Assembly: GCA_002825515.1 (NCBI GenBank)
Contig: PJET01000088.1
Location: 1 to 6,718, forward strand
DNA length: 6,718 nucleotides
Origin: Candidatus Thorarchaeota archaeon MP11T_1
GTDB taxonomy: Archaea > Asgardarchaeota > Thorarchaeia > Thorarchaeales > Thorarchaeaceae
Direction: 5' to 3'
Shown here piece after piece: positions 1-5,791 of the stretch. The notes beneath the pieces are model-generated. The model was not told the origin of the DNA, searched no databases, and saw only the letters and a program-made list of their open reading frames with translations. The position numbers and the translations under genes are program-made. The number at the start of each line of letters is the position of its first letter. Position 1 is the first letter of the stretch.

Positions 1-281
1 GGAGTTATCCTTTTTCGAGCCATCACATTGAATGCACTTCTGATGTAGTCTCTCCTGGTTCTGTATTGAATTTCTGAATCAAGTGAGAACTCATCTGATG
101 TGCCCAAATCCAAGTATTCTACATGAATTACCTTGTCTTCACGAGGCTCTGCGACAATCTCTATTGCCATGTCTATTGCAGCTGCTATCACATCCAGACC
201 TAAGTAGTCACTATGTTCTCCGAAAAGGCAGACACGTCCGGGAGCATTCACGAGAAATGATGACTGGCAATTAGGACTCAT
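1..281 (-). CDS. GHMP-family kinase (galactokinase/mevalonate kinase-like), N-terminal part, truncated by window edge
   Basis: Reading the minus strand from an ATG at 281-279 gives 93 codons open to the window edge. Residues 13-36 hold the GHMP N-terminal signature: APGRVCLFGEHSDYLG, then LDVIAAAI. The PGRV..FGEH.DY pattern is that of galactokinase-like GHMP kinases, which phosphorylate small alcohols or sugars with ATP in the cytoplasm. The glycine-rich ATP loop and the C-terminal motifs lie outside the window, so the substrate (galactose-type sugar, mevalonate or another) cannot be told. The ATG is preceded in frame by a stop at about 343-345 with no other ATG between; a GTG at codon 11 is possible, since many family members start only a few residues before APGR. 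No Shine-Dalgarno is visible, but a TATA-like box lies about 22 bases upstream. The gene follows lplA on the same strand with a 65-base gap. The family call is firm and the specificity is unknown. Confidence 0.88.
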   Translation of the reverse strand, partial: MSPNCQSSFLVNAPGRVCLFGEHSDYLGLDVIAAAIDMAIEIVAEPREDKVIHVEYLDLGTSDEFSLDSEIQYRTRRDYIRSAFNVMARKRIT

Positions 282-300
282 GAAACCAGCTGCCTTTCTG

Positions 301-310
301 TTTATGATAG
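301..310 (-). promoter_or_regulatory. Possible TATA box for the GHMP kinase gene
   Basis: On the minus strand this reads CTATCATAAA, centred about 22-25 bases before the kinase ATG. With no Shine-Dalgarno next to that ATG, this spacing fits an archaeal promoter giving a leaderless transcript. The gene could equally be read through from lplA, so this is a suggestion only. Confidence 0.35.
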
Positions 311-346
311 GCCTTGCTGATGCATCCTTATTGATTCTTCCTTAGC

Positions 347-1441
347 CTATTTCTGCTCGAAAGCTGACTTCACTGCGGTTTCAATGTCTTCAGGAGTGAC
401 TCCAGGTGACTCGATATTGAACTTAGCATAGGCGTCATTGATCTTTTCCATAAGATTTCCATTATCTGTCTTTGCGCCTATGAGCGTCTTTTCGAGATTA
501 GAGATGGCATCCATTGGTAGCATGAAGAAATCACCACTGATGATCACCTCGTTTAGCCTCCCTTCAACTTCCTCTGCAGTGACTCGTATGAGTCCGCCAG
601 GCGCCTTATAGTTAGAGGTGCCCACTCGGGTTGTGGCTGATATTCTTACAGTCCTTGCATCTAATCGTCCGCCACGTCTCCAATGCAGCCATTCATCCGA
701 CATGTATTTTGGTTTTAGTTCATTTACCCTATCAATTTCCCATTTATTGAACTTGCCCGGAACCAACTCAATGTCGAGTGTTTCTTCATAGAGCCGTATA
801 AGATCCTCCTTCACTTCTGACCTGTCAGGCATTGAACCTGTTAGCAATTGAATCGTAGACATTCTCTCTCGAAGGCTTTGTGCAATCTTGTCTCTAAACT
901 TCTCATTAGGGACTCTCAAAACCTTGACCATCATATCAAAATTGAAGTCAAAGATCATGTTTCCAACTAGAATTCTCGCATCACCAATATCTCCTGCACC
1001 ATTCCCCGAGATTTTCTTATCATTAGCAATGATATCATTCACAGGTTTGAACTCTGCAGGAACTCCAAGATTCCTATATGCTCGGACAGGCGCCTCAAGA
1101 AACTTGACGTAGTAATCATCAATCCTCTTTGGTGTTGTAGGACTGTCTTTTCTGCCAATCAGCTGGTAGAACATTTGCCCATCATCGAGATAGACACCGC
1201 CACCACCAACAACTCGACGCGTGTAGAAGATATCATTCTCATCGCAAAACTTTGTGTCTATGTCTACCTCAATTTCTTGGAAATATCCAAGACTCACTAG
1301 GGGTTTGGCAGGCCAACAGATAATGAGAGTATTTTCAGACTCTCCTTCCGTAATTCCTTGAGCAATCATATCATAGTTAATCTGGGTCTCGATGGGCGCT
1401 ATCGGTCCCAAATCGAGAAGCCTCCAACTCTCAAGTGTCAT
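347..1441 (-). CDS. lplA: Lipoate-protein ligase, single-chain LplA with C-terminal accessory (LplB-type) domain
   Basis: This enzyme would activate lipoate with ATP and attach it to a lysine of lipoyl domains (2-oxoacid dehydrogenase E2, glycine cleavage H protein) in the cytoplasm. The reading frame opens at 1489, but I choose the ATG at 1441-1439 (364 aa). There the protein begins MTLESWRLLDLGP, the usual LplA start, and a TATA-like box lies 27 bases upstream, within the longer version. Residues 75-82 are the RRVVGGGG lipoate/ATP-binding motif. K143 in KKISGNG matches the family's catalytic lysine. The usual HGT of the following strand reads VGN here (residues 159-161). Residues about 278-325 hold the accessory domain (GGLIRV, then ISGDFF, then LEKTLIGAK), which some archaea make as a separate LplB. 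A tail of about 40 residues follows. It lies divergent from the ABC exporter operon, with the GHMP kinase downstream. A related ligase of the sLpl(AB) type is an alternative that motifs alone cannot exclude. Confidence 0.9.
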   Translation of the reverse strand: MTLESWRLLDLGPIAPIETQINYDMIAQGITEGESENTLIICWPAKPLVSLGYFQEIEVDIDTKFCDENDIFYTRRVVGGGGVYLDDGQMFYQLIGRKDSPTTPKRIDDYYVKFLEAPVRAYRNLGVPAEFKPVNDIIANDKKISGNGAGDIGDARILVGNMIFDFNFDMMVKVLRVPNEKFRDKIAQSLRERMSTIQLLTGSMPDRSEVKEDLIRLYEETLDIELVPGKFNKWEIDRVNELKPKYMSDEWLHWRRGGRLDARTVRISATTRVGTSNYKAPGGLIRVTAEEVEGRLNEVIISGDFFMLPMDAISNLEKTLIGAKTDNGNLMEKINDAYAKFNIESPGVTPEDIETAVKSAFEQK

Positions 1442-1442
1442 G

Positions 1443-1479
1443 TGGTAACGCCAATTGCTTTGGCTTATATTCGTTACCA
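1443..1479. repeat. Nested inverted repeat in the lplA/ABC divergent promoter region (operator candidate)
   Basis: Perfect 8-base arms TGGTAACG (1443-1450) and CGTTACCA (1472-1479) are separated by 21 bases. Inside lies a second perfect inverted repeat, GCCAA (1450-1454) and TTGGC (1460-1464). The right arm abuts the presumed lplA TATA box, and the left arm ends one base before the lplA ATG, so a bound protein would cover the promoter and start site. A DNA operator is my reading. An 8-base repeat of this spacing can also arise by chance a few times in a window of this size. Confidence 0.45.
1464..1472 (-). promoter_or_regulatory. Probable TATA box of lplA (leaderless promoter)
   Basis: The minus strand reads GAATATAAG, centred 27 bases before the chosen lplA ATG. 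No Shine-Dalgarno precedes that ATG. The distance is what an archaeal promoter needs to start transcription at or next to the start codon, which supports the shorter lplA start. Confidence 0.5.
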
Positions 1480-1508
1480 AATGAAACATGTTATGTTTGG
1501 ATGCTAAG

Positions 1509-1517
1509 GCATAAATG
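1509..1517 (+). promoter_or_regulatory. Possible TATA box of the ABC exporter operon
   Basis: GCATAAATG lies about 33 bases before the ATPase ATG, after a purine-containing stretch (CTAAG) that could serve as a BRE. It would give a leader of only a few bases. The nearest purine-rich element, GAGG at 1525-1528, is 17 bases from the ATG, too far to act as a normal Shine-Dalgarno. Confidence 0.3.
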
Positions 1518-1545
1518 GGTCCCAGAGGAACGACTCTCGATTTTG

Positions 1546-2310
1546 ATGATTGAATCCATCGGTCTAAAGAAGATGTTCAGCGAATTCACAGCTGTTGATA
1601 ACCTATCATTTCAGGTAAATCCAGGAGAAATCTATGGCTTGCTTGGCCCCAATGGGTCCGGAAAATCGACTACTATGAGGATGCTACTTGGTTTATTGAA
1701 ACCAACAGAAGGAACAGCAAAAGTGATGGGTTTTGATATCAGGACTGAAATTGTTAAAGCCAAACGTATGATGGGGTATGTTCCTGAGGAGCCAGTACTA
1801 CCTGAACGTTTGACTGGCTGGGAGTACGCTAACTATGTAAGTGACATCTGGCGAGTTCCACGAGGTCCTGAGCGTGAGGAAGAGTTGGACGAGCTTCTAA
1901 CATTACTAGACATCAAAGATGCTAGTGATGATCTGATAGAAACCTATTCCAAAGGAATGTCACGAAAAATCAGTCTTGTTGCTGCGTTAATTCACCAGCC
2001 AAAAGTTCTGATTCTCGATGAACTTCAAGCTGGTATTGATCCACGAGGAGCTGCAACAATAAAGGAGATTCTTAATGGTCTACGTTCAAAGGGTGCAACC
2101 ATTCTAATGAGTACTCATATTCTTGAGATTGCTGAGCAACTTTGTGATAGAATTGGTATCATAGACGATGGAAAGATGGTTGCCGAGGGTTCGATGGAGG
2201 AGCTCAGAGTACAAGCAAAGGGTGAAAGGTCATTGGAGGAGATTTTCCTTTCATTGACTGGTGGACCTGATATGCAAAAGATCGCGGAATATCTTGGTGA
2301 CGTCAAGTGA
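1546..2310 (+). CDS. ABC-2 type transporter, ATP-binding subunit
   Basis: This is the cytoplasmic ATPase that drives the membrane exporter encoded next to it. The frame opens further upstream at 1435, but those 37 codons lie over the lplA start and promoter and have no family resemblance. The ATG at 1546 gives MIESIGLKKMF, a normal ABC start, and 254 aa. Visible motifs (numbered from this start) are Walker A GPNGSGKST (34-42), a Q-loop region GYVPEEP (77-83) with Glu where Gln is typical, as is common in this subfamily, signature YSKGMS (134-139), Walker B VLILDE with catalytic E159, and the switch His H191 in STHILE. The segment after Walker B reads LQAGIDP where family members usually have PTSGLDP. 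The C-terminal LEEIFLSLTGG is typical of ABC-2 ATPases. Its stop overlaps the permease start by four bases (GTGA), so the two are co-transcribed and probably translationally coupled. The cargo is unknown. Confidence 0.95.
   Translation: MIESIGLKKMFSEFTAVDNLSFQVNPGEIYGLLGPNGSGKSTTMRMLLGLLKPTEGTAKVMGFDIRTEIVKAKRMMGYVPEEPVLPERLTGWEYANYVSDIWRVPRGPEREEELDELLTLLDIKDASDDLIETYSKGMSRKISLVAALIHQPKVLILDELQAGIDPRGAATIKEILNGLRSKGATILMSTHILEIAEQLCDRIGIIDDGKMVAEGSMEELRVQAKGERSLEEIFLSLTGGPDMQKIAEYLGDVK
2296..2300 (+). promoter_or_regulatory. Shine-Dalgarno that sets the GTG start of the permease
   Basis: GGTGA lies six bases before the GTG at 2307-2309, inside the end of the ATPase gene. It complements the 3' end of archaeal 16S rRNA and supports the unusual start codon and the GTGA overlap. 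Confidence 0.6.
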
Positions 2311-4022
2311 CATTCAACGAGTTGTGGGTTCTGCTCAAACAGGACTTGACCCAAAGCTACAGGGTTTCTGGGGCAAAAGGAAAAAGGACTGAGCAGAAGA
2401 ATGTCCTTCGTAGACTATTTGCTCCTATTGCTGCTGTAGCTGTTGGCATTTTGATAATCTTGGGCGTAAACTGGCTTGTTCCCATTATTGGCTGGGAAAC
2501 CCTTGATACTATTCTCACTGATAATATAGGAACTGGATCCTCTCTCTTCAATGTGCTTCTCTTGTTTTCCTTCATTGGATCAATAATGTTCAGTGCCACG
2601 ACAGTCGGGAATTCATCTAGAATGGAATACCTCATGACATTGCCTATCCCGCTTCGCACACTTTTCTTAGAGAAAACTATCATAGTGATTCTCTACAGTT
2701 CTGTATTCTTTCTTGTCATCGGGACTCCTGTTTTCATTGGCCTTAGTATGGTGTCCAATGCTCAACTTGCACTCCTCTCAATTCCTACCTTTATCGGAAT
2801 GATGCTTGTCCTTTCAACCTTGGGAGTTTCAATAGGTGGATTACTAGGACTTCTATTCTCACGCTTGCTTGCAGGTAGAAGACGTCTTAAACAGGTGGGC
2901 TGGTTCATTGGTACTTCTCTTGCTGTTCTTGGAAGTGCTCTGTATTATTACTTCATCTTTCTCTCTGATGGGTTTGCTGATATTTTTCCAATTCTATTTC
3001 AAATAGCTGAAAATCTTGGTTTCACATCTGGTCTTAGTCCCGGCGCTGCAACAAGTGCCTTGTCGCTTGGTTTTCTGGTTGGCGAGCCTATAATCATTAA
3101 TGATGTCTTTCTTGCTCTATTCTATAGTGCTCTTGCTATTCTTCTTGTGAATCTCAATGCATACGTCAGCGAAACTGCACACTATAGTGGCTGGCTTGCC
3201 TCTGGGTCAAAGAGAACGTCGAAGGCTCAGGCACCAGTAGCTCACACATCATGGAACCCCCAGACAATTCCGGGCTTTACATTCAACACCGCAACAAGTG
3301 TCTCAATCTGGTACAATATAACAAATATTCGAAGAGAAGGTCGAGTATTTGCTCAGTACCTCGTAGGGCCACTCAGGTTCATTGTACTGATAATATTTGG
3401 AATATTTGCTGGAGGGGAGATGATAATGGGTTTCACACCTTTCATTGTCATTGCGATCATAGTCCCCTTTGTCATCTCCTATGCTGTCAGCTTCGCTGGT
3501 TATGAGCTCGTCTATGAAGGTCGTAATCTCATGAATCTACAGCTTGCACCTTTGAGTATGTACGATTATGTGATGGGAAAAGTATACAGCTCCGCACCAT
3601 TTGCCCTTGTTGTCAGTGCTGGGGTTTCTATCCTAGTCACTATAATAGCTCCTAGTCTTCTCGTCTACGTGCCTGTAGTTATTGTATCTGCGGTTGCCAT
3701 CAATCAAGCTGCTGGAGGAATTGCTGCAAATGCAGCTGCTATTGGTGGTGATTTTCGGGCTGAACGGCTAGTCACGAGACAGAGAGGGGCACAGGTACAG
3801 ATGCCTATTCGAGGCTGGTCGATACTTCGAGCACAGCTTCTCCCCAATCTTTTGGGCTTCACAGGACTCTCAGCTGTCCTCGGTTTAGGCCTCTTTCTTG
3901 GACCTCTATTCGCCTATGTTGCTGTGGTCCCATTCGGGATGATATGTCTAAGTCTCTCTCGACACTATGCCAAGAGCGCAGGCATCAAGCTGACCAAGAA
4001 AGAGGCATCAGACTATCTCTGA
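2307..4022 (+). CDS. ABC-2 type transporter, large membrane permease
   Basis: The product is the membrane partner of the preceding ATPase. It starts with GTG inside the ATPase stop and has a Shine-Dalgarno six bases upstream. At 571 aa it is about twice the length of a simple ABC-2 permease. By eye it has about 12 hydrophobic segments, near residues 37-62, 79-100, 121-147, 154-186 (probably two), 197-219, 265-285, 350-370, 375-397, 428-470 (two) and 511-552 (two). A hydrophilic, probably cytoplasmic stretch at about 290-345 divides it into halves. Each half has the motif that precedes a helix in ABC-2 permeases: RMEYLMTLPIP...EK at 105-123 and GRNLMNLQLAPLS...GK at 405-425. The protein therefore looks like two permease units in one chain, able to form the whole channel. 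The N-terminus lacks a signal peptide. Substrate cannot be read from the sequence; drug, lipid or polysaccharide export are all possible. Confidence 0.88.
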   Translation: MTFNELWVLLKQDLTQSYRVSGAKGKRTEQKNVLRRLFAPIAAVAVGILIILGVNWLVPIIGWETLDTILTDNIGTGSSLFNVLLLFSFIGSIMFSATTVGNSSRMEYLMTLPIPLRTLFLEKTIIVILYSSVFFLVIGTPVFIGLSMVSNAQLALLSIPTFIGMMLVLSTLGVSIGGLLGLLFSRLLAGRRRLKQVGWFIGTSLAVLGSALYYYFIFLSDGFADIFPILFQIAENLGFTSGLSPGAATSALSLGFLVGEPIIINDVFLALFYSALAILLVNLNAYVSETAHYSGWLASGSKRTSKAQAPVAHTSWNPQTIPGFTFNTATSVSIWYNITNIRREGRVFAQYLVGPLRFIVLIIFGIFAGGEMIMGFTPFIVIAIIVPFVISYAVSFAGYELVYEGRNLMNLQLAPLSMYDYVMGKVYSSAPFALVVSAGVSILVTIIAPSLLVYVPVVIVSAVAINQAAGGIAANAAAIGGDFRAERLVTRQRGAQVQMPIRGWSILRAQLLPNLLGFTGLSAVLGLGLFLGPLFAYVAVVPFGMICLSLSRHYAKSAGIKLTKKEASDYL

Positions 4023-4025
4023 TAC

Positions 4026-4745
4026 TTATAGCTTCAAATCACCTACTATTTTGGCAGGTGGAATCAACATATCACAATCAAAGTACTGCCCTATCATTGG
4101 TGTTTCAATCTTCGCGAGACTGAAGTCATCTCGAGGTCCACCATTAATAACAATCTCCACCTCGCCGGAACGCCCATCCTTTATAGTGTACTCAAGGTAT
4201 GCCGCTATCAGTACTGCCATGTCATACCCATCACCTGCTGGACTTGGAATAACCTTCGCATTGATATTAGGTCCACTATCAATCCATGCACCTTCATCCT
4301 CCATTTTGGAGCTGGCTTCATAGATAGTGGTCCCATCTCTTACAACTTTCCCGGTTATTGTGTCCTTCTTCCAATCTAAGGTGATGTCTGCAAGTTTTCG
4401 CGGATAGCCCCATATCTCGCGTCCTGAAGACAGAGCGGCATCAGTGTTCACGTAGTTATATGCAAAGTATACTCCAACCTCCTCCTCCTTGGTTTCAGGA
4501 TTATCAAAGATGCACTGGATAAGTAAACCTGACTCCATAAATGGACCAATTTCCTTGCAGGGCATCTCTCCAAACATTAGGGCAGCGAGGGGCATCTGTG
4601 ACGGACGTAATGGAGCAGGAAGAAGGTCTTTGATTGCATCTTCTGGAGGATTGAACATCGCCAAGAACAGTCTTGCGTCTATATAGTGATACGGCGGTCT
4701 AGGATAACTTGGCGATAATAGTGGTGTACTCTTGCCCTTTGTCAT
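4026..4745 (-). CDS. Acetoacetate decarboxylase-like protein (ADC superfamily) with Arg at the Schiff-base Lys position
   Basis: The 239-aa product matches the acetoacetate decarboxylase fold from end to end, with the same length as the clostridial enzyme (about 244 aa). Shared marks are the N-terminal TPLLSPSYPRPPY, the acidic ESG at 71-73, GREIWGYPRKLAD at 108-120 and the ending LIPPAKIVGDLKL. In the classical enzyme, YPKK supplies the Schiff-base Lys115 and its neighbour Lys116. Here the pair is R116-K117 (codons CGA AAA), so the first lysine is missing. Decarboxylation of acetoacetate to acetone and CO2 is therefore uncertain; related superfamily members perform aldol, dehydration or other ketoacid chemistry. 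The ATG is well supported by AGGTGA six bases upstream. The gene lies 56 bases downstream of the PAP2 gene on the same strand, with no clear promoter of its own, so an operon is likely. Its stop is 3 bases from the convergent permease stop. Confidence 0.85.
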   Translation of the reverse strand: MTKGKSTPLLSPSYPRPPYHYIDARLFLAMFNPPEDAIKDLLPAPLRPSQMPLAALMFGEMPCKEIGPFMESGLLIQCIFDNPETKEEEVGVYFAYNYVNTDAALSSGREIWGYPRKLADITLDWKKDTITGKVVRDGTTIYEASSKMEDEGAWIDSGPNINAKVIPSPAGDGYDMAVLIAAYLEYTIKDGRSGEVEIVINGGPRDDFSLAKIETPMIGQYFDCDMLIPPAKIVGDLKL

Positions 4746-4751
4746 GATTCT

Positions 4752-4757
4752 TCACCT
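4752..4757 (-). promoter_or_regulatory. Shine-Dalgarno of the ADC-like gene
   Basis: The minus strand reads AGGTGA, six bases before the ATG. It fixes the start and fits a gene translated from within a longer mRNA. Confidence 0.65.
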
Positions 4758-4773
4758 GAACCTGATGTGTAAC

Positions 4774-4789
4774 CAGATTATTGAATCTG
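4774..4789. other. Small perfect hairpin between the PAP2 and ADC-like genes
   Basis: CAGATT and AATCTG form 6-base arms around a 4-base loop in the 56-base gap. No T-run follows on the minus strand, so it does not look like an intrinsic terminator. It may be an mRNA processing or stability element, or chance. Confidence 0.25.
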
Positions 4790-4801
4790 CCGAGATTTGT
4801 T

Positions 4802-5674
4802 TCATAGTTTAGCTTTCTTGAATATCATTGGCCAGATGAAGATACCAGTAAGTGCGACTAAGATGTATCGAATCATTCGAAGCCATATCTCTTCCGTGGG
4901 AAGAAACAGGGCTAATCCATACATCACACCGATGACGAGAATCAAACCGATCACAGCCCGTATTACTAAACGCCATTTCTGTCCTTGATACGGTTCAGTT
5001 GAAAAGTTCACAAATCGCATCTCAAGAATCAAACCTAAGGCAAAGCCAACAACTAAGCCTCCATATGCCCCAAAGTTGTCTTCAGGTGGCACTGGAAAGA
5101 TAGTACTAATCAAAGTCATTGTGAATCCGATAATAATCAGCAGCAGATACAGGTATTCTGAGTTATACTTTGAAAGATACTCTCTTGCTGGTTTTTCAAT
5201 ATAGATGAAGAGAAGTACTGTAATGATGCCTATACCCCACCCTAAAATGACATCTTCAATATAGTGGACTCCAATATAGACTCTTGAAATTCCAATCAAC
5301 ACGATAAGGATGATGCTTACAAGCGCCATCCACCAAGCCTTAACCCTCGCTGCAAACCATCCATATAGTGTTGCAGAGTTCTGGGAGTGGCCGCTAGGAG
5401 TACTGTAATTCGATGCATCTGCACCTGGGAGCCAATTACTCGCTGGTGGTCTATCATTTGCAATCAAAAATTTCAACCAATAATTTGAGATGATTGCCGC
5501 AATGAGTATATACGTCGCAAGCATAGCTTCTTTTTTGTTATATGTCCAATACGTAATCAGCAATAAGGCGATTATGAAGATTTCACCGCCCAGTTGGGTG
5601 ATGATTAGGAAGAAATCTCCTAGACCCGGCAGGATATTTCTTAAAACATCAGTTATTCCTGGATCGAACCACAT
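4802..5674 (-). CDS. PAP2-family membrane phosphatase
   Basis: The product removes phosphate from a lipid phosphate or isoprenoid diphosphate, or a similar ester, at the membrane. The three PAP2 motifs are complete: K68 to R75-P76 (KFLIANDRP), PSGH at 93-96, and S130-R131 to H137 (SRVYIGVH), followed by the usual D141 and a GW. H96 would be the acid/base and H137 the nucleophile. Hydrophobic segments lie near residues 29-46, 50-72, 113-130, 143-160, 175-195, 203-222, 237-260 and 266-285. At 290 aa the protein is longer than minimal PAP2 enzymes: residues about 170-290 add roughly four membrane segments of unknown role after the catalytic core. The ATG at 5674-5672 is preceded by GGAG at nine bases. 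It is divergent from the dipeptidase gene and probably leads an operon with the ADC-like gene. In an archaeon, recycling of a polyprenyl (dolichol-type) diphosphate is plausible but not shown. Confidence 0.92.
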   Translation of the reverse strand: MWFDPGITDVLRNILPGLGDFFLIITQLGGEIFIIALLLITYWTYNKKEAMLATYILIAAIISNYWLKFLIANDRPPASNWLPGADASNYSTPSGHSQNSATLYGWFAARVKAWWMALVSIILIVLIGISRVYIGVHYIEDVILGWGIGIITVLLFIYIEKPAREYLSKYNSEYLYLLLIIIGFTMTLISTIFPVPPEDNFGAYGGLVVGFALGLILEMRFVNFSTEPYQGQKWRLVIRAVIGLILVIGVMYGLALFLPTEEIWLRMIRYILVALTGIFIWPMIFKKAKL

Positions 5675-5683
5675 ATGTCATCG

Positions 5684-5687
5684 CTCC
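5684..5687 (-). promoter_or_regulatory. Shine-Dalgarno candidate of the PAP2 gene
   Basis: The minus strand reads GGGAG, with GGAG ending nine bases before the ATG at 5674. An overlapping out-of-frame ATG (5682-5680) closer to it is not used by the PAP2 frame. Confidence 0.4.
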
Positions 5688-5730
5688 CAAGATTGGAAGG
5701 TAACTTGAATTACATTGCGAGAGAAAAATC

Positions 5731-5740
5731 TGTTTATTGA
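5731..5740 (-). promoter_or_regulatory. Possible TATA box of the PAP2 operon
   Basis: The minus strand reads TCAATAAACA about 60 bases before the PAP2 ATG. It would give a leader of about 35 bases that includes the GGAG site. A second minus-strand candidate, TATAAG, lies at 5752-5747. Neither stands out. Confidence 0.3.
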
Positions 5741-5753
5741 CAAAAGCTTATAG
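5741..5753 (+). promoter_or_regulatory. Probable BRE/TATA of the dipeptidase gene
   Basis: An A-rich CAAAAG is followed by CTTATAG, centred about 42 bases before the ATG. Transcription starting about 25 bases downstream would give a leader of roughly 15-17 bases, just enough to hold the GAGGAGGT ribosome site. Confidence 0.4.
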
Positions 5754-5777
5754 TAGGACATAATACAACCATAGGTT

Positions 5778-5785
5778 GAGGAGGT
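5778..5785 (+). promoter_or_regulatory. Strong Shine-Dalgarno of the dipeptidase gene
   Basis: GAGGAGGT lies six bases before the ATG at 5792. It is the best ribosome site in the window and settles the start. Confidence 0.8.
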
Positions 5786-5791
5786 TGTCTG

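Noticed and set aside
83..274. Plus-strand 63-aa open frame
   Set aside because: It lies wholly within the minus-strand GHMP kinase frame, which has a clear family signature, and the plus-strand peptide has none.
888..1112. Plus-strand 74-aa open frame inside lplA
   Set aside because: Antisense shadow of the lipoate ligase motif region; no start signal or recognisable content.
1442..1489. 16-codon N-terminal extension of lplA to the ATG at 1489
   Set aside because: The extension contains the presumed TATA box and inverted repeat, and family members begin at the equivalent of the inner ATG.
1435..1545. 37-codon N-terminal extension of the ABC ATPase
   Set aside because: It overlaps the lplA start and promoter, and has no ABC-family features; the ATG at 1546 gives a normal start.
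2115..2683. Two minus-strand open frames across the ABC ATPase and permease
   Set aside because: Antisense shadows of well-supported plus-strand genes.
3251..3505. Plus-strand 84-aa open frame within the permease
   Set aside because: Out-of-frame shadow; the permease reads continuously through it.
4051..4988. Three plus-strand open frames over the ADC-like and PAP2 genes
   Set aside because: Antisense to genes with clear family motifs and ribosome sites; no features of their own.
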